The notes: generated by a model not told the origin, from the sequence alone. Positions 36,184-48,037 are shown, counted from the stretch's first letter. The stretch is 64,000 bases of DNA from Armillaria gallica (GCA_037576215.1 JBANDB010000005.1:3782001-3846000); one strand, 5' to 3'. Translations and numbers: made by a program.

Positions 36184-37365
36184 TTACAAACTGTCATTCA
36201 CACCCATACCAACATGAATGAAGACACTGAATTTGTTCTGCTCAGCTGAAAATATATCTAGCAAGAGACTACACATGAGTCTCATGTCTCCATATGGTGA
36301 AAGCATTGGTGACGGATATAAAAGGATTTGCAACTCCTTGAAAACTGGGAATTTGTCGCTGCGCAGGTGACATGCCACGTTCATCCATTCATACACTGGA
36401 GGACTCTCTTGATGAAGGCAACACACAACGTACAAGTGTGTTAGAGCCAGGCATTGGTTGATATTGAGGATAGTCTGCATTGGCTGCAGGTCATCATCAG
36501 CACAGTTGATCAAGAGCTCTACGAAATTCAATAGTACACTAGGTAGACAAATTGATGGAGAATTTGTTAGGTAGTCTGCATCAGGTTCAATGCCGCAGGA
36601 CATGTGACAATGCACTGAATGCACACACCAATACTCGTTAATGCCAGAGATTCCATTCGGCCTATCACAGTTGAATAACTTTTGCCAATCATTTTGATGA
36701 CACTGGTACTGGACCTAATCTCAAGGGTGGCCACACTGCGATACCATTCCATATTGCATAGTGCTTCAAGACAACTCTTTACCAATTCTCTGTCATTGCT
36801 TTCCAAACAAATGCCTCACATGCAGTGCCCCCCCAATGTGTTGTTGCCCCAAGCCTAACACATTTTCTCTGTGGCAAGACGCAACATAGTTGACGATGTT
36901 TAGGGAGTTTAGAAAGGGAAAGGTAAGAGGAAGATTAAGCCAGATGTTTGAGATGATACCATTGTGAAGTTGAAGGTGACGAACTGTACTTAGTGGCTGT
37001 TTGGTAATAGAGGGAAAATCGAAATTGTAGGATAGTAGTTGCAAACTCCGAATGCAGGGAAGTTGCCTGAGGAGTTCTTCCACTGTAATGAGATACCCAT
37101 CATTGCCTGCACTGTCTCCTGTAATTGTTACATCTCAGACAGCACTCACGGCAGATGGATGCGCTTCTAGAAGGGCTAACCAAGCACCAAGATCACAGAG
37201 CGAGTTCGCTGTAATACTCTTGAACTGATGTAAGTCGGATGTGTCTCTGAAAAATGTATTGACCAGGCTGAGAACTTTTAGCTGATCAGGTGCATATCCC
37301 ATGATGGCATCCAATGTTTCTTGGGGCACATTTGTGAGAGTTAAGTGCAAGTTGGAGGGAGGCAT
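36184..37365 (-). pseudogene. F-box / LRR-like protein, decayed
   Basis: Starting at 37365, the protein begins MPPSNLHLTLTNVPQETLDA, and VPQETLDAIMGYAPDQLKVLSLV is a good F-box. TGA at 37135-37137 interrupts a continuous frame where arginine is likely (AV-stop-DVTITGD). It then continues VEELLRQLPCIRSLQLLSYNFDF and LNLPLTFPFLNSLNIV to about 36800, where the frame changes twice before the terminal block ending at 36184. The arrangement is tail-to-tail with the plus-strand F-box gene at 34969-36144, only 39 bases apart. The TGA again fits CGA decay. It could still be expressed as a short F-box-only protein. Confidence 0.6.
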
Positions 37366-38560
37366 GGTTGCTTTACTATATTGGGCAGAAGTTGACGTGT
37401 GTTTTTGAGATGGATTGTAGGTGTTATTTCATTCTTGTGTAAAAATGACATTCATCGCTAGTTGTAATGCTCTTGGATTTGATGTGTATCTGAATCCTAA
37501 TCTGACTCGGCCGCTCGCCTTCAAGTATCAATGATTCTGACACTAAAGTCTCAGACTGCGCTCCTTACAGATCCAATATGTTCATCAAGGCAAGCTTTAA
37601 AAAGGTGACTACATGAATATTGCATTGTTTCAAAATGTGTGCTTGTGCTACTTCCACTGCCATCCACAGGCATAATGATGCTCTCAAGGAGGTGCTCATG
37701 AGTGCATCCCATCTCTGTAGAAACGTAGACCTAATCTTCTTGTAGAAGCCACATGAGCAACGATTGGGTCTGTTGTTTGGCACTCATTGTTTCCAGCCTG
37801 AGCTTGTGTGGGTCCTGACAACATCTAGAAGGCTTAGTTCTGCTGATTACTGGGTCTATGCTTCAACGGGTACAGCTACCGTTATTCATAAAATTATCTG
37901 AGACCCTGGCAAAGATGATCTCCATATGTACATGGCTTGTCAGGACTGGATGGGGGACCGCATCCTGAAAAACAATTTGATCAATGGCATGCTAGTCAAC
38001 AGCAGAAAAAAAATTCCACAGTAACATCCTTATTACTACTGCTGTGTATTGCAAAGATATCAACTTGAGCCAGGTGAAAGAAATCGAAGAGTGCACCCTA
38101 TTGTTAGTCTTTGTTTTGTTCCATGAGCATGCCTTGACTTTTTGCAGATTCTTGGCTTCTTTGGCGATGTAGTTTTAGTCATAATGTTGCACCTGTTTCC
38201 ATGTTTTGGTCCAGTTGGAATCAATCAATTGAAGTCAGATCAGTTTAATTTAGTGTACTATGTGGCAGTGCTGTTCCGAAGTTGATGGAAGGTTCATTGG
38301 ATCGATGCTTGTTCCAAAATCAGTCACACATAAAAAGACTGCTGAGTAACTGCAACATACTCCTCTTCGGATGCCCAACCATAGGGACGTGATTTCAACT
38401 TCTCCCATTCATGTTTTCATTCTACTTTCAAGTAACTCTCGATCTCATTGCTTGTCACTTCAGTGCATGCACTGCACTGCCTGCATTTTGACAGGTAGTG
38501 GTGGGTGGCTAATGCACATCTGGTGAAGAGACTCTGTGCACGCAAGCTAGAAATACAACA
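37366..38560. other. no gene recognised
   Basis: Both strands were checked. The reverse ORF 37565-37783 and neighbours lack any motif and show no clear intron structure. Confidence 0.4.
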
Positions 38561-39329
38561 GTGTTGAAGACACTGATCACACCCACACTCAACACTACAC
38601 ACACAAACCCTCAAGTTCATGGGGGATTCTGATGCAATAGAAGCAGATAAACACAAAACAACCAAACTCTCAGAATATAGGATACACACATATAGAAATA
38701 GTGTGCATCAAGTATCTAGATTTCTCTAAGTCCAAAGGCTTTTAATAACAAGAGGAGCGACAGATGTTGCTGGGACTCAAGGCAAGGTGTAGTACAATAC
38801 ATGCAACATCAAGAGATGTACACAAAACCCTCACAAAGTCTAGAGCGACACATGGAAATGATCTCAAATGACTTATAACACACAACACATGACTCAAAGC
38901 TTTGTGCTCTAAGCAGAAACACTTCACAAAACCTTCCAGCCTTAGCAGTCAATAGTATGTATCAAAGCTAGTCAATTGACTGATTCCAATGATGTATCCA
39001 GACAGTCAATTGACTGGTCACTTATATAAAGCAGTTCTGTCACTGTGACTAGAGTAGGATATTGTCACACCCTCTCCTTTGATGACTATTGCACTGCCAC
39101 CCCCCTCTCTGCTCACTGTCAGGGTCCCCCACCCTCCTTCCCATTGTTGCACACTTTTTCCTTTTTGGGAATGTTGCTTCAAATGCCTCCAGAATGTTTG
39201 TGGGCCTTATTTCCGCCTTCCTGCTCACTGTTTTAGGCGGAAATTTGAGATTTGAGATCTTTTAAAAATATATTATAGGTTAGTAAGCTGACCCCACCCC
39301 TCCCAAGCCCCTGGATGCTGGATTCAGCC
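38561..39329. other. AC-rich, LTR-like stretch of unknown origin
   Basis: The text TGTTGAAGACACTGATCAC...CTCAACA followed by a CACACA-rich run, and then CCAAAGGCTTTTAATAACA, resembles the start of the 1.7-kb D elements in layout but not in sequence. AGTCAATTGACTG occurs twice (about 38970 and 39005). No target duplication was found, so an LTR remains a guess. Confidence 0.25.
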
Positions 39330-40660
39330 TCGGGAGACTGGATGACGTGTGGCAGTGCAGCCAATTGATGAGATCAGCCATCAATATCAGGCTATTGTCG
39401 GACAAATCTGGGATTGGGGTGGTTTCTGGGTACCGGATGGGCCAGGGGATGGTACTAGTATATGCCTAAATATAAATAACATAAAAGCAAACCCTCTGGT
39501 GAGATATGGGGGTCCTGGGGAGTGGTTAAAAGGGCTAAAATAGTGAAAAATAGCGAAAATAAGCAGAAAATTCGCATTTGGGGTGGCTTCTGGGTACTGG
39601 ATGGGCCAGGGGATAGTACTAGTATATGCATATATATAAATAACATAAAAGCGAACCCTCTGGTGAGGTAGGGGGGCCCTGGGGAGTGGGTAAAAAGGGT
39701 AAAATAGTGAAAAATAGCGGAAAATCACAGAAAATCATATTTTGGGGGTGCTACGCGCATTGGATCGCTTCGAAAACTTGACCAATAAATTTCCTGGCCT
39801 TGAAAACCCCTAAACGACCCTTCTACAGTACATGTGGCGCAATTTATGGCTAGGGATAATCGGGAAAATTGGCTTTTTATGGTGCTGTGTACATTGGATC
39901 GCTCCGGGGATGTTACCAATCAATTTCTACACTATTACAACCCTAGAATACGTCTGCATATGTTATATATACCCACCAAAATGCGATGAAAAATGGGGGA
40001 TTGGGGGGAAAATACGGTTTACTTTGTTTTCTGGCCATCGCGTCGGTCTGGGGACTTCATGAGTCTTATGTTTTTTGGGTCCAGGAATCCGAATCTGATA
40101 GTCCCCAGTCCATAGGATGACCAGAACATCGAAATCTGGAGGGTGCTTCTTCTCATTTTCAGAAAGATCCCCTTATATCTCTGCCAATACATTTCGGATC
40201 ATCCTAATCTTTTGTGTACACTACTATACAATATGTCTAGCATATTGTATACCAGAACTACCCTCCCCAACATTCAGAAATGCAAGCTATATGGCATTTC
40301 GCAGGTTTTCACTATCACACTTTTATCCATGTATTCTGAAGGTCTGTATTGTGATCTTGGGATGTTCTGGGGGTTTTCAAGGTCAAGGAATCCATTGGCA
40401 ACAACTCCGAAGTTTTCCAAAGCTCAGAAATGTGAGTTTCCATGTGTGCTCCTCCCAAACTGTTACATGATTATTTCCATCGTTCCTGAGACCCCATAAA
40501 TGTAAGCAAGAGTCGTTTGGGGGTTTTCAAGGTCAAGGAATCGATTGGTGAAGTCCCCAGACCGACGCAATGGCCAGAAAACAAAGTAAACCATATTTTC
40601 CCCCCAATCCCCCATTTTTCATCACATTCTGGTGGTTATATATAACATATGCAATGCACT
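39330..40660. mobile_element. foldback-type repeat, copy 2 (left arm plus central part)
   Basis: 39957-40065 is the reverse complement of about 40549-40655, near perfect over about 100 bases (CATATGTTATATAT..., GATGAAAAATGGGGGATTGG). 40077-40655 matches 17180-17760 directly. 39340-39760 matches the reverse complement of 17840-18240 and carries two units of a 164-bp tandem repeat (TGGGTAC(C/T)GGATGGGCC at 39427 and 39591). The left edge shares a TGGCAGTGCAG word with the reverse complement of the right edge of copy 1. The right outer arm is missing. No protein was seen. Confidence 0.75.
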
Positions 40661-40967
40661 GCGTTTGCAATTTCACTCATCATGCAGATACTGGAGGTCA
40701 TTGCAGGGAGTGTGTTTTGGAGCAAAGATCTTGCTCAAACTACCTGATTGGCTGACCCACTGGACAAGCTGCCAGTCTCAATGGCCACAGTGCTCACTTG
40801 ATCTTTGACCACTTGAAAGACGACGAGAGATGGACCATTTCAGACTTGCGAGCCTGTGTTTTAGATCTATTTTACAGATATGGTTCTGTACATTAATTAT
40901 CACTAATCATAATTGAAGTGCGATAGTCTGTGAATTGGCTCGTGTTCACATTTGAATATAAAAATGT

Positions 40968-42236
40968 ATGACTCCCACTAGTCTCTTTACTTCTACCATG
41001 TTCACCTCATCCAAACTGTCGTCCATGATCAATCTGAACCATAGCTGCAAAAAGAGAGAAAATGAAGATTTTGAACTAAATCCTGACAGATGTCTTTCAC
41101 CTGCACTGTGGAACCTTGATCGTATCACCTCCAATCCTCCCAAACGTCCACCTCTGGGCTGGAACGACTACATTTCCAAGCTCCATGCTCGGGATGAGCC
41201 GTGCATTTTGCACTTGTTGTGGCTAAACGATGGTGTTAACCTGGAAGTGTCACTGGCAGAATCAATACGTGTGATGCCTTGTCTCCACACTCTTGAGCTT
41301 TGTTCTATATTGTTAACCACTAATATTGTTTGGAAGGTGCCGCTGCAGTGGATCACATGTATTTCGATAGTGGACTGTGCACTGTCTCACCAGACCTTTT
41401 GTATACTTGTTGCAGGGGCAACCTCCTTGGAGCATCTTAGAGTCGGCGACACGTCTCTTCGGATGTTTGAGGAAGATGAGAAATTGGGCTCTGGCAACAA
41501 TCGCTTCAGCAAGCACTTGGAAACTCTTCATCTCGATCTCATATGCCTTAGCCAAAACAGTTGTTCCTCGAAGACTTTGATCATCGTCAACTGGTTAACC
41601 TGCATCAAAGGCCCACTGCCACTCTCTCGGCTATCGCTCAGATTGCTACCAGACCAAGGAAAATCGGCCTCTCATATCATCTCGCAATGTCAGAAATACC
41701 TGCAGCATCTCACTCTGTTTTTCCTTGGTACGAATAGCCAAAACCTCTATTAACAGCTGGTTGCTAATATATAGTGCAATTTAGATTCCTTTCATGGATC
41801 CAAGTTTATCCATTGTGGCAATTGCCTGTCTCTACGAACATTAACAATTTGTACAAACCTTAGATGGCTGCGCAACATTATTCAAACCATCACATCCACA
41901 ACATCTCAGTCTTTACAAAACTTCGTGATTTATATTGTTGTAGATTCGACCTTCATCGCTGCCTATGTTGCCTGCTTTGCAAATCTGGAAAGCACCTTGT
42001 CCACCGATGTGCTGTACCAAGATGTTAATGTTCAAATTACTCTCATTGCTGCCACTGCCACCGATGAATTGGCTTCCAATGCATGCCACAAATCAATTCT
42101 AGCTACTGTTCCTCTCCTACTGTTCCAAGGAAGGATTGTTATTTGCTGTAGCTTACAGACAATGGAGACTCAGATCTTTGACCAATCATTTGGTGTGGCT
42201 GAATCTGATTTTCTTTTAAATTTAACTGATGCTTAG
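40968..42236 (+). CDS. LRR-like protein of the F-box family (F-box not visible)
   Basis: An open frame runs 40968-41753 and continues, after a probable small intron (donor GTACGA near 41730, acceptor TTAG near 41788), in a second frame to the stop at 42234-42236. It encodes roughly 400 residues. Leucine-rich segments recur: MPCLHTLELCSILL, ATSLEHLRVGD, KHLETLHLDLICL, LPLSRLSLRLL, YLQHLTLFFL and LSLRTLTICTNLRWL. The start is uncertain: the first 30 residues are Ser/Thr-rich, and an F-box could lie on an upstream exon. No premature stop was seen, which makes this one of the better preserved genes here. Likely role by family: substrate-recognition part of an SCF ubiquitin ligase. Confidence 0.6.
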
Positions 42237-42940
42237 TGGATGCCAGATATGAGTTGTGACAGGATTTAGCACTCTTCCATAGAGTCTGCCAGGGTTTGCC
42301 ATGCCTGTGATCATTTCACCTTTGAGACTCCCTCTCCTGTATCACATGTTTGCATTGGGTCTGATTTTGAAATGTACCACTCCTGACTTAGTACTACTAC
42401 GTGATTTCTGTGCCATTTCCTACTCTCAGTCTGCTTTTTGTCATGCTGAGACCGAAATGTGTCTCAATTGATCAATCAGCAACCGTCATGTTTCACTTTT
42501 TCCTAAGCTAAAATTGGTGTCTATGTGTCATCAATCATTCTGTTCCAGGTCATGACTCAATGCTGTCAATGCCATATGCAACTTTTGCATTACTTGGTGT
42601 CTTGTCCACTTGGCGTGCTGTCTCTTTAGTTTAGGTTTTGACTGTGCCACACCCCATACCGGTTTCATTCCAAACTTGTTCTGGAATCTGCTTGTAGTGT
42701 AAACTTGTGTTTTCTTCTCAGGCTTAAAAGCAGGCTTGTTTCTTTTTCATTGTCGTGGCCTCTCCTCTACTTTCTGATAAATCAAGATGCTATCACAGCA
42801 AACAAGCAGTTTATGCAGTAGTTGGTTTGCTCATATGCAAGCTGTATGGTGAGGTCCTGGAGGCGAGTAATCTTTGCGTTATCCACTACTGTAAACTGAT
42901 TGCTATATAGCCTCAGCTGGGATGAGACTGGAAACAGTTT
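42237..42940. other. intergenic, pyrimidine-rich, no gene seen
   Basis: No coding frame with family features was found. Probably 3' flank of the LRR-like gene plus 5' flank of the next one. Confidence 0.4.
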
Positions 42941-43747
42941 GTAAGTTTCAGAGTCTTTGACAATTTTTGTTGCTCATGATCATGCATGTAAGGCCTGCTA
43001 CTATCATGTTTTCAATCATCAAAGAGTCGCATCCCATCAACATGATCTGCTTTTCTCTGGCAAGCCACGGGGCACGGGCGATCATCACGGATTTCATGCA
43101 GAAGGCCTTTTGTACTTGATCTCTAGTGGATGGTTTCATGCCCATCGATCTATCCCCTGAATTCCAAGCACTGCAACAGTCGACTGGGCTTCTTGCATCT
43201 GGATCCCGTGGTGTCAGCTTTTTCATATGTGAGGTGTTCATCGGTGCTGACTTTGATGTCTTCGTACATTCCATGTTCTTCGACGAGGTCAGAGCCTTTC
43301 TTAAAAAGGCAGGTTATGGTACTTGTTGCTGTCTTGGGCCCCATTTTCCTGCAGCAGCAAATGAAAACAACCTTGCATTTTCAAATAACACTATTGTCAC
43401 CATATATGAGTATGTTAACAGCGACAAGAAGAAGATTCAAGTTGTCTTGTGTTCACACACTCCCCTTGACATTCTTCTGAGTTTTCACTCCAGTAAGTAT
43501 TTGTGGTATTATTGTAGGCTGTGTCTTACACTCCCATTCATAGCCATTCTGATGAATTTTGTCAGCCACGACCAAGCTGTTTCTCTTTATCCAAGAGTGA
43601 CTTTCAATCTCGGTGTCAATTATGGAAGAGCTGACTCTAGGCCTCTGGCTGTTGCAGGGCACCAGAAATATATGGACTGCAGATGGCTGCCAGCAACCGT
43701 GACTAATAATCAAGATAATGCTGACCATAAAGACAAGGATCATTGGG

Positions 43748-45445
43748 TCAGTGATGGGCCTTAGACTTCCATGGCAACAGCAACACCAACTCGGAATGAG
43801 ATTGGATAATTAACGTAGTGGCATGGCAATCAAGGCGATTGTGTGTGCGAGTGGTTCGGGGCACCTCCGTGCAGTAGAACAATTCCTCTATATGCAAGAA
43901 TACACTGCGACTTTAAGTCTGTGAAGTAGTACTGCTTGGTAGTCGAGTACTAAATGCTATGGCTTCAAGCTGGTAGGGATCTCTCGAAATGAGAGGGTAC
44001 GAAAATGGGTATGACATGAATACCACGAATTCGTATGAGAAAATGTGCTGCGGGACTAGAAAATGTCGCTTGATGGTAATCGGAGCAGGGAGAATGATGG
44101 AAGATAGACTAAACGGTTGGCAATAGTCTCTGGGTGAGCGAAGCAATGAGAAAACGGCGTGGGGGACTATGAGTGGCGAAATAAATGTGGAACGAGGTGC
44201 TGAGGGTGTACTGGCGAGAATAAACGTGGAACTACGAAAACTGATGGCAATACTGGTCCTATATGATGCGATGGTGCTGAGTCGATGTCGAAACTTGTCT
44301 GGTACTGAAACGATCCTATCCTATGTTGAACTAACCTTCAAGTCCACTCGAGGGACTGATACTATACGAAAACTGGCTGAAACTGATCCTAAGTCTGCTC
44401 TGAGACTACCCAAGTGGGCGACGATAACGGTGGCAAAAGTGAAACTGTAAAAACTCCAATGGTGCGAAAGTGAAACGATGATGGCCTATAAAAGATAACG
44501 TGGACAAGGTAGGGCGCGGCGATCACATATTGGCACAGTATGAGCATGTACCAATAGTGTTAAGAGCAAAGAGTGCGTAGCGAAGGACTCTTCACAGTTA
44601 AAACCGTGGAATAACTCTGGTGAGCTCAAGAGTCGATGTGCGATCAAGAATATGCTGGTGCAAATGGTATATTGCCGTAGAACGGTGAATAAACATTGTT
44701 TACTGGTGATAGACTAGAGCGTGACGATAATTGACGTAGTCTGGGGTCAACTGGAGATGAACTGCTTTTTAACTATGTTTTCTAGCTAGTTTTTATACTA
44801 CAAGTACGAATTTATAAATAGAGTAAAGACGCGAGACTTAGTAAGGCTGTAAGGCCTTGGCTTTGTAAAAATCGGAGGAAACATATGGTACTTTGTCTTC
44901 TAAAGTAACAGCAACTCGTCGACGTTGCCGTGTATGGATGTGAACCATATGGTTTTTGCTGAGCGATGCTCGGATCATTAGGTGCTGTTTAGCTGCGGAT
45001 TACTGAGCGATAGTCGTCATGCTGAGGAGTATGCGTGGGGTAACATTTTCTTGAGGCCTTGGCGATGTAACAGCCTTAGTAAACACAGTCTGTAGTTGCC
45101 GTAGCTGCTATTGCCGTAGCTGGGAGGGTACTTGCGTCAATCACGTCATTTTCATTAAGTGATCAATGAGCGCGTCAACTCGGTGCTTCTGAGTGATGCG
45201 TCAATTCCGTATTGGGGTGATTGTCGATCGAAGGTGCCTTGCTGTGATGAGGTACGGCAATTATGATGCATGGCAAGATGGGATGGATAACAAAGCGCGT
45301 GAGGAGTGGTTGCCATAGTATAAAAGTGGTATCAGTGCATGTGCAATCATTGGTTTGCTGAAAGTCCGTTGAAGGGACAGTAGCGTTAATTAGCAGGCAA
45401 AATCCGCGAATTCTGAGCGTACAGAGCCTGGAGGCTCATCATCGG
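43748..45445. mobile_element. 1.7-kb TG...CA family, copy F (43752-45441), reversed
   Basis: Starts TGATGGGCCTTAGACTTCC and ends GGAGGCTCATCA; 1690 bp. The flanking 4-mers are TCAG (43748-43751) and TCGG (45442-45445), one mismatch, and that mismatch is a CpG to CpA change. It lies in the coding sequence of the nucleotidyltransferase-like copy 2. It keeps noticeably more CG dinucleotides than copies B and E, suggesting a younger insertion. It provides the uninterrupted reference for the D1 insertion site (about 44036-44060). Confidence 0.9.
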
Positions 45446-45829
45446 CGACCGTTACTGTTGGGTCATACCTCTTCCATTGGAGTGTGTCCCAGCTGGAATC
45501 ACTGACTCCATTGCGAGTCACATGTGGAAATTGTCATACATTGGAACAGATCAAGGCTGGTCTAGCCAATATGCTCTATTCAAGCCTGAAATAGGGAAAC
45601 CATCGTACTGCATTTCTGAGACAATCCAAACCAGGTTGGCAGACATTCAGTTTATTTGGTATGGAATTTCATTGCATCTGTCATTGTTATCTAATGCACT
45701 GAAGTTCTTACATGGATTTCCCCTCTTTTGTTCGAGGATTTCTCAATGATGACACTGTGCCGCTGAGGTATGTTCTTTATCTGTACATTTAATTTCTATC
45801 AAAACACCTCTAAACTTCTTGCAAACAGG

Positions 45830-46290
45830 GACAACCATGACGCGGTGGTCTCAGATGTACCCAACTATAGCTTCTCTGATCAAAAAAGGAAAGTGTTTAC
45901 ACTATCAATAACCCTCAAGATTCAAGCAGATGTCCCATACAAGTTAGGTCATGGAACTCATATAGTCTGCCCATTGCTGATGATATCCTGTATCTGCTAG
46001 GAAGACTCAAGATGTTTCTGAATCCACTGATAATACCACCCCTGTGCCTGCGTCTGTTGATTGTATAAACCCTGTTTGTGATGGGAGCGACAACAATGAC
46101 TACAGTCATAGCTTTTCTGATGTAGGGAGGAAGGTTTTTATGCCGTCAATGTTTGTTACTGTTCCTCACAACACATCCATGTCAATGGACCATGTGATCT
46201 CTGTTCAAGACAACTGTGACACCAATGACTACAGCTATAGCTTTTCAGATGTGAAAAGAGAAGTTTTTTCTTTGCTGATGTTTCTCAATT
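45830..46290 (+). repeat. imperfect 129-bp repeat encoding a YSFSD motif
   Basis: GACAAC(C/A)ATGAC-like starts recur at 45830, 46089 and 46218, spaced 259 and 129 bases. Each is followed by TATAGCTT(C/T)TC(T/A)GAT and an RK/RE-VF codon run. The DNA-level match suggests a recent local duplication at the 3' end of the nucleotidyltransferase-like gene. Confidence 0.55.
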
Positions 46291-46292
46291 GA

Positions 46293-46737
46293 TGGCACCG
46301 TTCCTCATATGTCAGTACTTTCTTACTGCTATACAAATCTACTTATGTTTAACTATGCCCAAATATGCCAGTGCACTGAAATTGAACCTTCCTTGTCAAT
46401 CTGTTTCCACTTCCTTTGCTTTGACCGTGTAGGATGCGAGATGTACTATATTTCATATATGTTTTGCTCTGAATACAACTCGTTTCAGAGACCATGTTCT
46501 TCGTGATCTTCGTGAGAAAATTGAACATTGTTTAACACATGTTTGCACTTGGTTATAAATACCTCACGACTTCAAGTTCATGGTTTTTCCTTCCCCCCAT
46601 CCGTTCTGTCATGTATCCCCACTTGTCTATCCCCACTATGCTACACTTTCACATTACAAACTCTCTATCTTTCATCTGTGGGTTTTCCACCTCGTGTGTC
46701 CTTATAATGGTGAGCACTCCTTTTCTTGTTCCTTCAG
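46293..46737. other. 5' flank or first exon of the RNR-like gene, unresolved
   Basis: Pyrimidine-rich. A GTGAGC...CCTTCAG pair just before 46738 suggests a splice acceptor, but the matching first exon could not be placed. Confidence 0.35.
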
Positions 46738-48037
46738 AATGTTCAGTCAGACCAGGCCAGCATCAGTGTCAGGACCCTTGTTCTTTCCAAACAGAATTCT
46801 TCACCTCCCTGTCAATCTACCAACTCGAGCAGCTCCTCGCCAACTTCATGGTCTACTACCACTGCGTGCGAGGCAGAATACAAAGAGCATGTGCAAGTTT
46901 TGGACGTTGCCTCTCCTGCAGATGGGGATCCCCTGCTGGCCTTTTCTGATGAGAGATTAATCATATTCCCTTTGAAGGACAGTGACATACATTCTTGCCT
47001 TCCTGAGTGTCTTGCACTCTCTCATTCTTGCACAGATTTGGGCTTTCTATAAACAGCAAGAAGCCTCCTTCTGGACTGCCGAAGAAATCAACTTGTCTCA
47101 CGATGCTCATGACTGGAATACAAAACTGACAGATTCCGAAAGGTCACTTTTCTCAATGATCTTAGCATTATTTGCTTCTGCCAATTTCATTGTCATGGAA
47201 AATCTTCTCGAACGGTTCTCTTCTGAAATTCAGCTGCCTGAGGCTAGATTCTTCTATGGGTTCCAGGCTGCAATGGAAAACATTCATTTGGAAGTTTACT
47301 CCTCACTTATCAAGACTGTTATCAGCGACCCTTTCAAGTGTGGTCGCCTCCTGCATGGGATAGCCAAGTTCCCCTCTGTTGCCACCAAAGCCAAGTGGGC
47401 GCTCAAGTGGATCAAGTCATTCATGCCTTTCCTGCAATGCCTTGTGGCTTTCGCAGCCATCGAGGGAATTTTTTTCTCTGGGTCTTTTGCAGCCATCTAC
47501 TGGATCAAGAAGCATGGGATCTTGCCAGGGCTTTGCTTCTCAAACGAGTTAATTTGTTGCCATGAGGGGCTTCATACTGAATTCATGTGTCTCCTGTACA
47601 ACAAGCTCAAATCTCAGCTGTCTCCAGGCGACATTGTGGCCACACTCACTGAGGCCTGTGATATTGAAAAGGCTTTCTGGATTAGTATATCTCCTTTGCC
47701 ATTAATTGTCAAGTTCTAATGCTTTATAGATATTATGCCTGTGGCAATGGCTGGTATGAATGTTAGTATGATGAGTGATTACATTGAGTTTGTGATGGAT
47801 AGATTGCTTGTTAGCCTGAACATTGGGAAAGTATACAATGCATCAAATCCTTTCCCTTTTATGGAGATGATTTCCCTCAAGGGCAAGACAAACTTTTTCG
47901 AAAGGCGAAACGTGGAGTACTCGTTGCCCAGTGTTGGACAACAAAGAGCAAATCTCAAAGAGATGTAAGCCTCATTCCTGTACTTTCTCTGTACTTGTGC
48001 TAATTGTTCTGTTAGTGAGTTTGATGTTGACTTTTGA
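46738..48037 (+). CDS. RNR2: ribonucleoside-diphosphate reductase small subunit (R2), divergent paralog
   Basis: R2 landmarks in order: [17 protein letters not shown] (about 46930), [18 protein letters not shown] (from 47036), [20 protein letters not shown] (about 47255), [18 protein letters not shown] (about 47450), [19 protein letters not shown] (about 47530), then a 45-bp intron (47685-47729, CTAAT branch site), PVAMAGMN, and [10 protein letters not shown] last intron (47965-48015) leads to a terminal EFDVDF, the tail by which R2 docks to R1. Metal ligands E, H and radical Tyr of ENIHLEVY are kept, as are later E, E and H. The Asp ligand expected in FAASDGIV is Asn here (FASANFIV). The first splice (around 46982-47035) does not keep frame with a plain GT-AG. 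R2 makes the radical for deoxynucleotide synthesis; this paralog may be impaired or regulatory. Confidence 0.85.

Larger units (their letters stand above)
42960..46292 (+). pseudogene. nucleotidyltransferase-like family, copy 2, split by element F
   Basis: Blocks in order: FSIIKESHPINMICFSLASHGA (about 43005), TGA at 43117-43119 (the 50-kb paralog has arginine), TGLLASGSRGVSFF (about 43185) followed by GADFDVFVHSMFF, IYEYVNSDKKKIQVVL, TPLDILLSFHS, an intron (about 43493-43550), MNFVSHDQAVSLYPRVTF and KYMDCRW. After element F comes GDRYCWVIPLP, then SFVRGFLNDDTVP (about 45725). The GS...D-F-D pattern resembles the Gly-Ser and D-h-D motifs of the DNA polymerase beta-like nucleotidyltransferase fold; this fold call is inference. 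Downstream exons carry a peptide repeat (YSFSD...RKVF, 45850-46280). Removing element F restores the frame. No known pathway. Confidence 0.65.

Noticed and set aside
38561..39070. Solo LTR starting TGTTGAAG
   Set aside because: AC-rich start and layout are suggestive, but no matching end or target duplication was found; kept only as a low-confidence note.
42948..43274. 108-codon reverse ORF
   Set aside because: It is antisense to the nucleotidyltransferase-like copy 2, whose plus-strand frame aligns with two paralogs.
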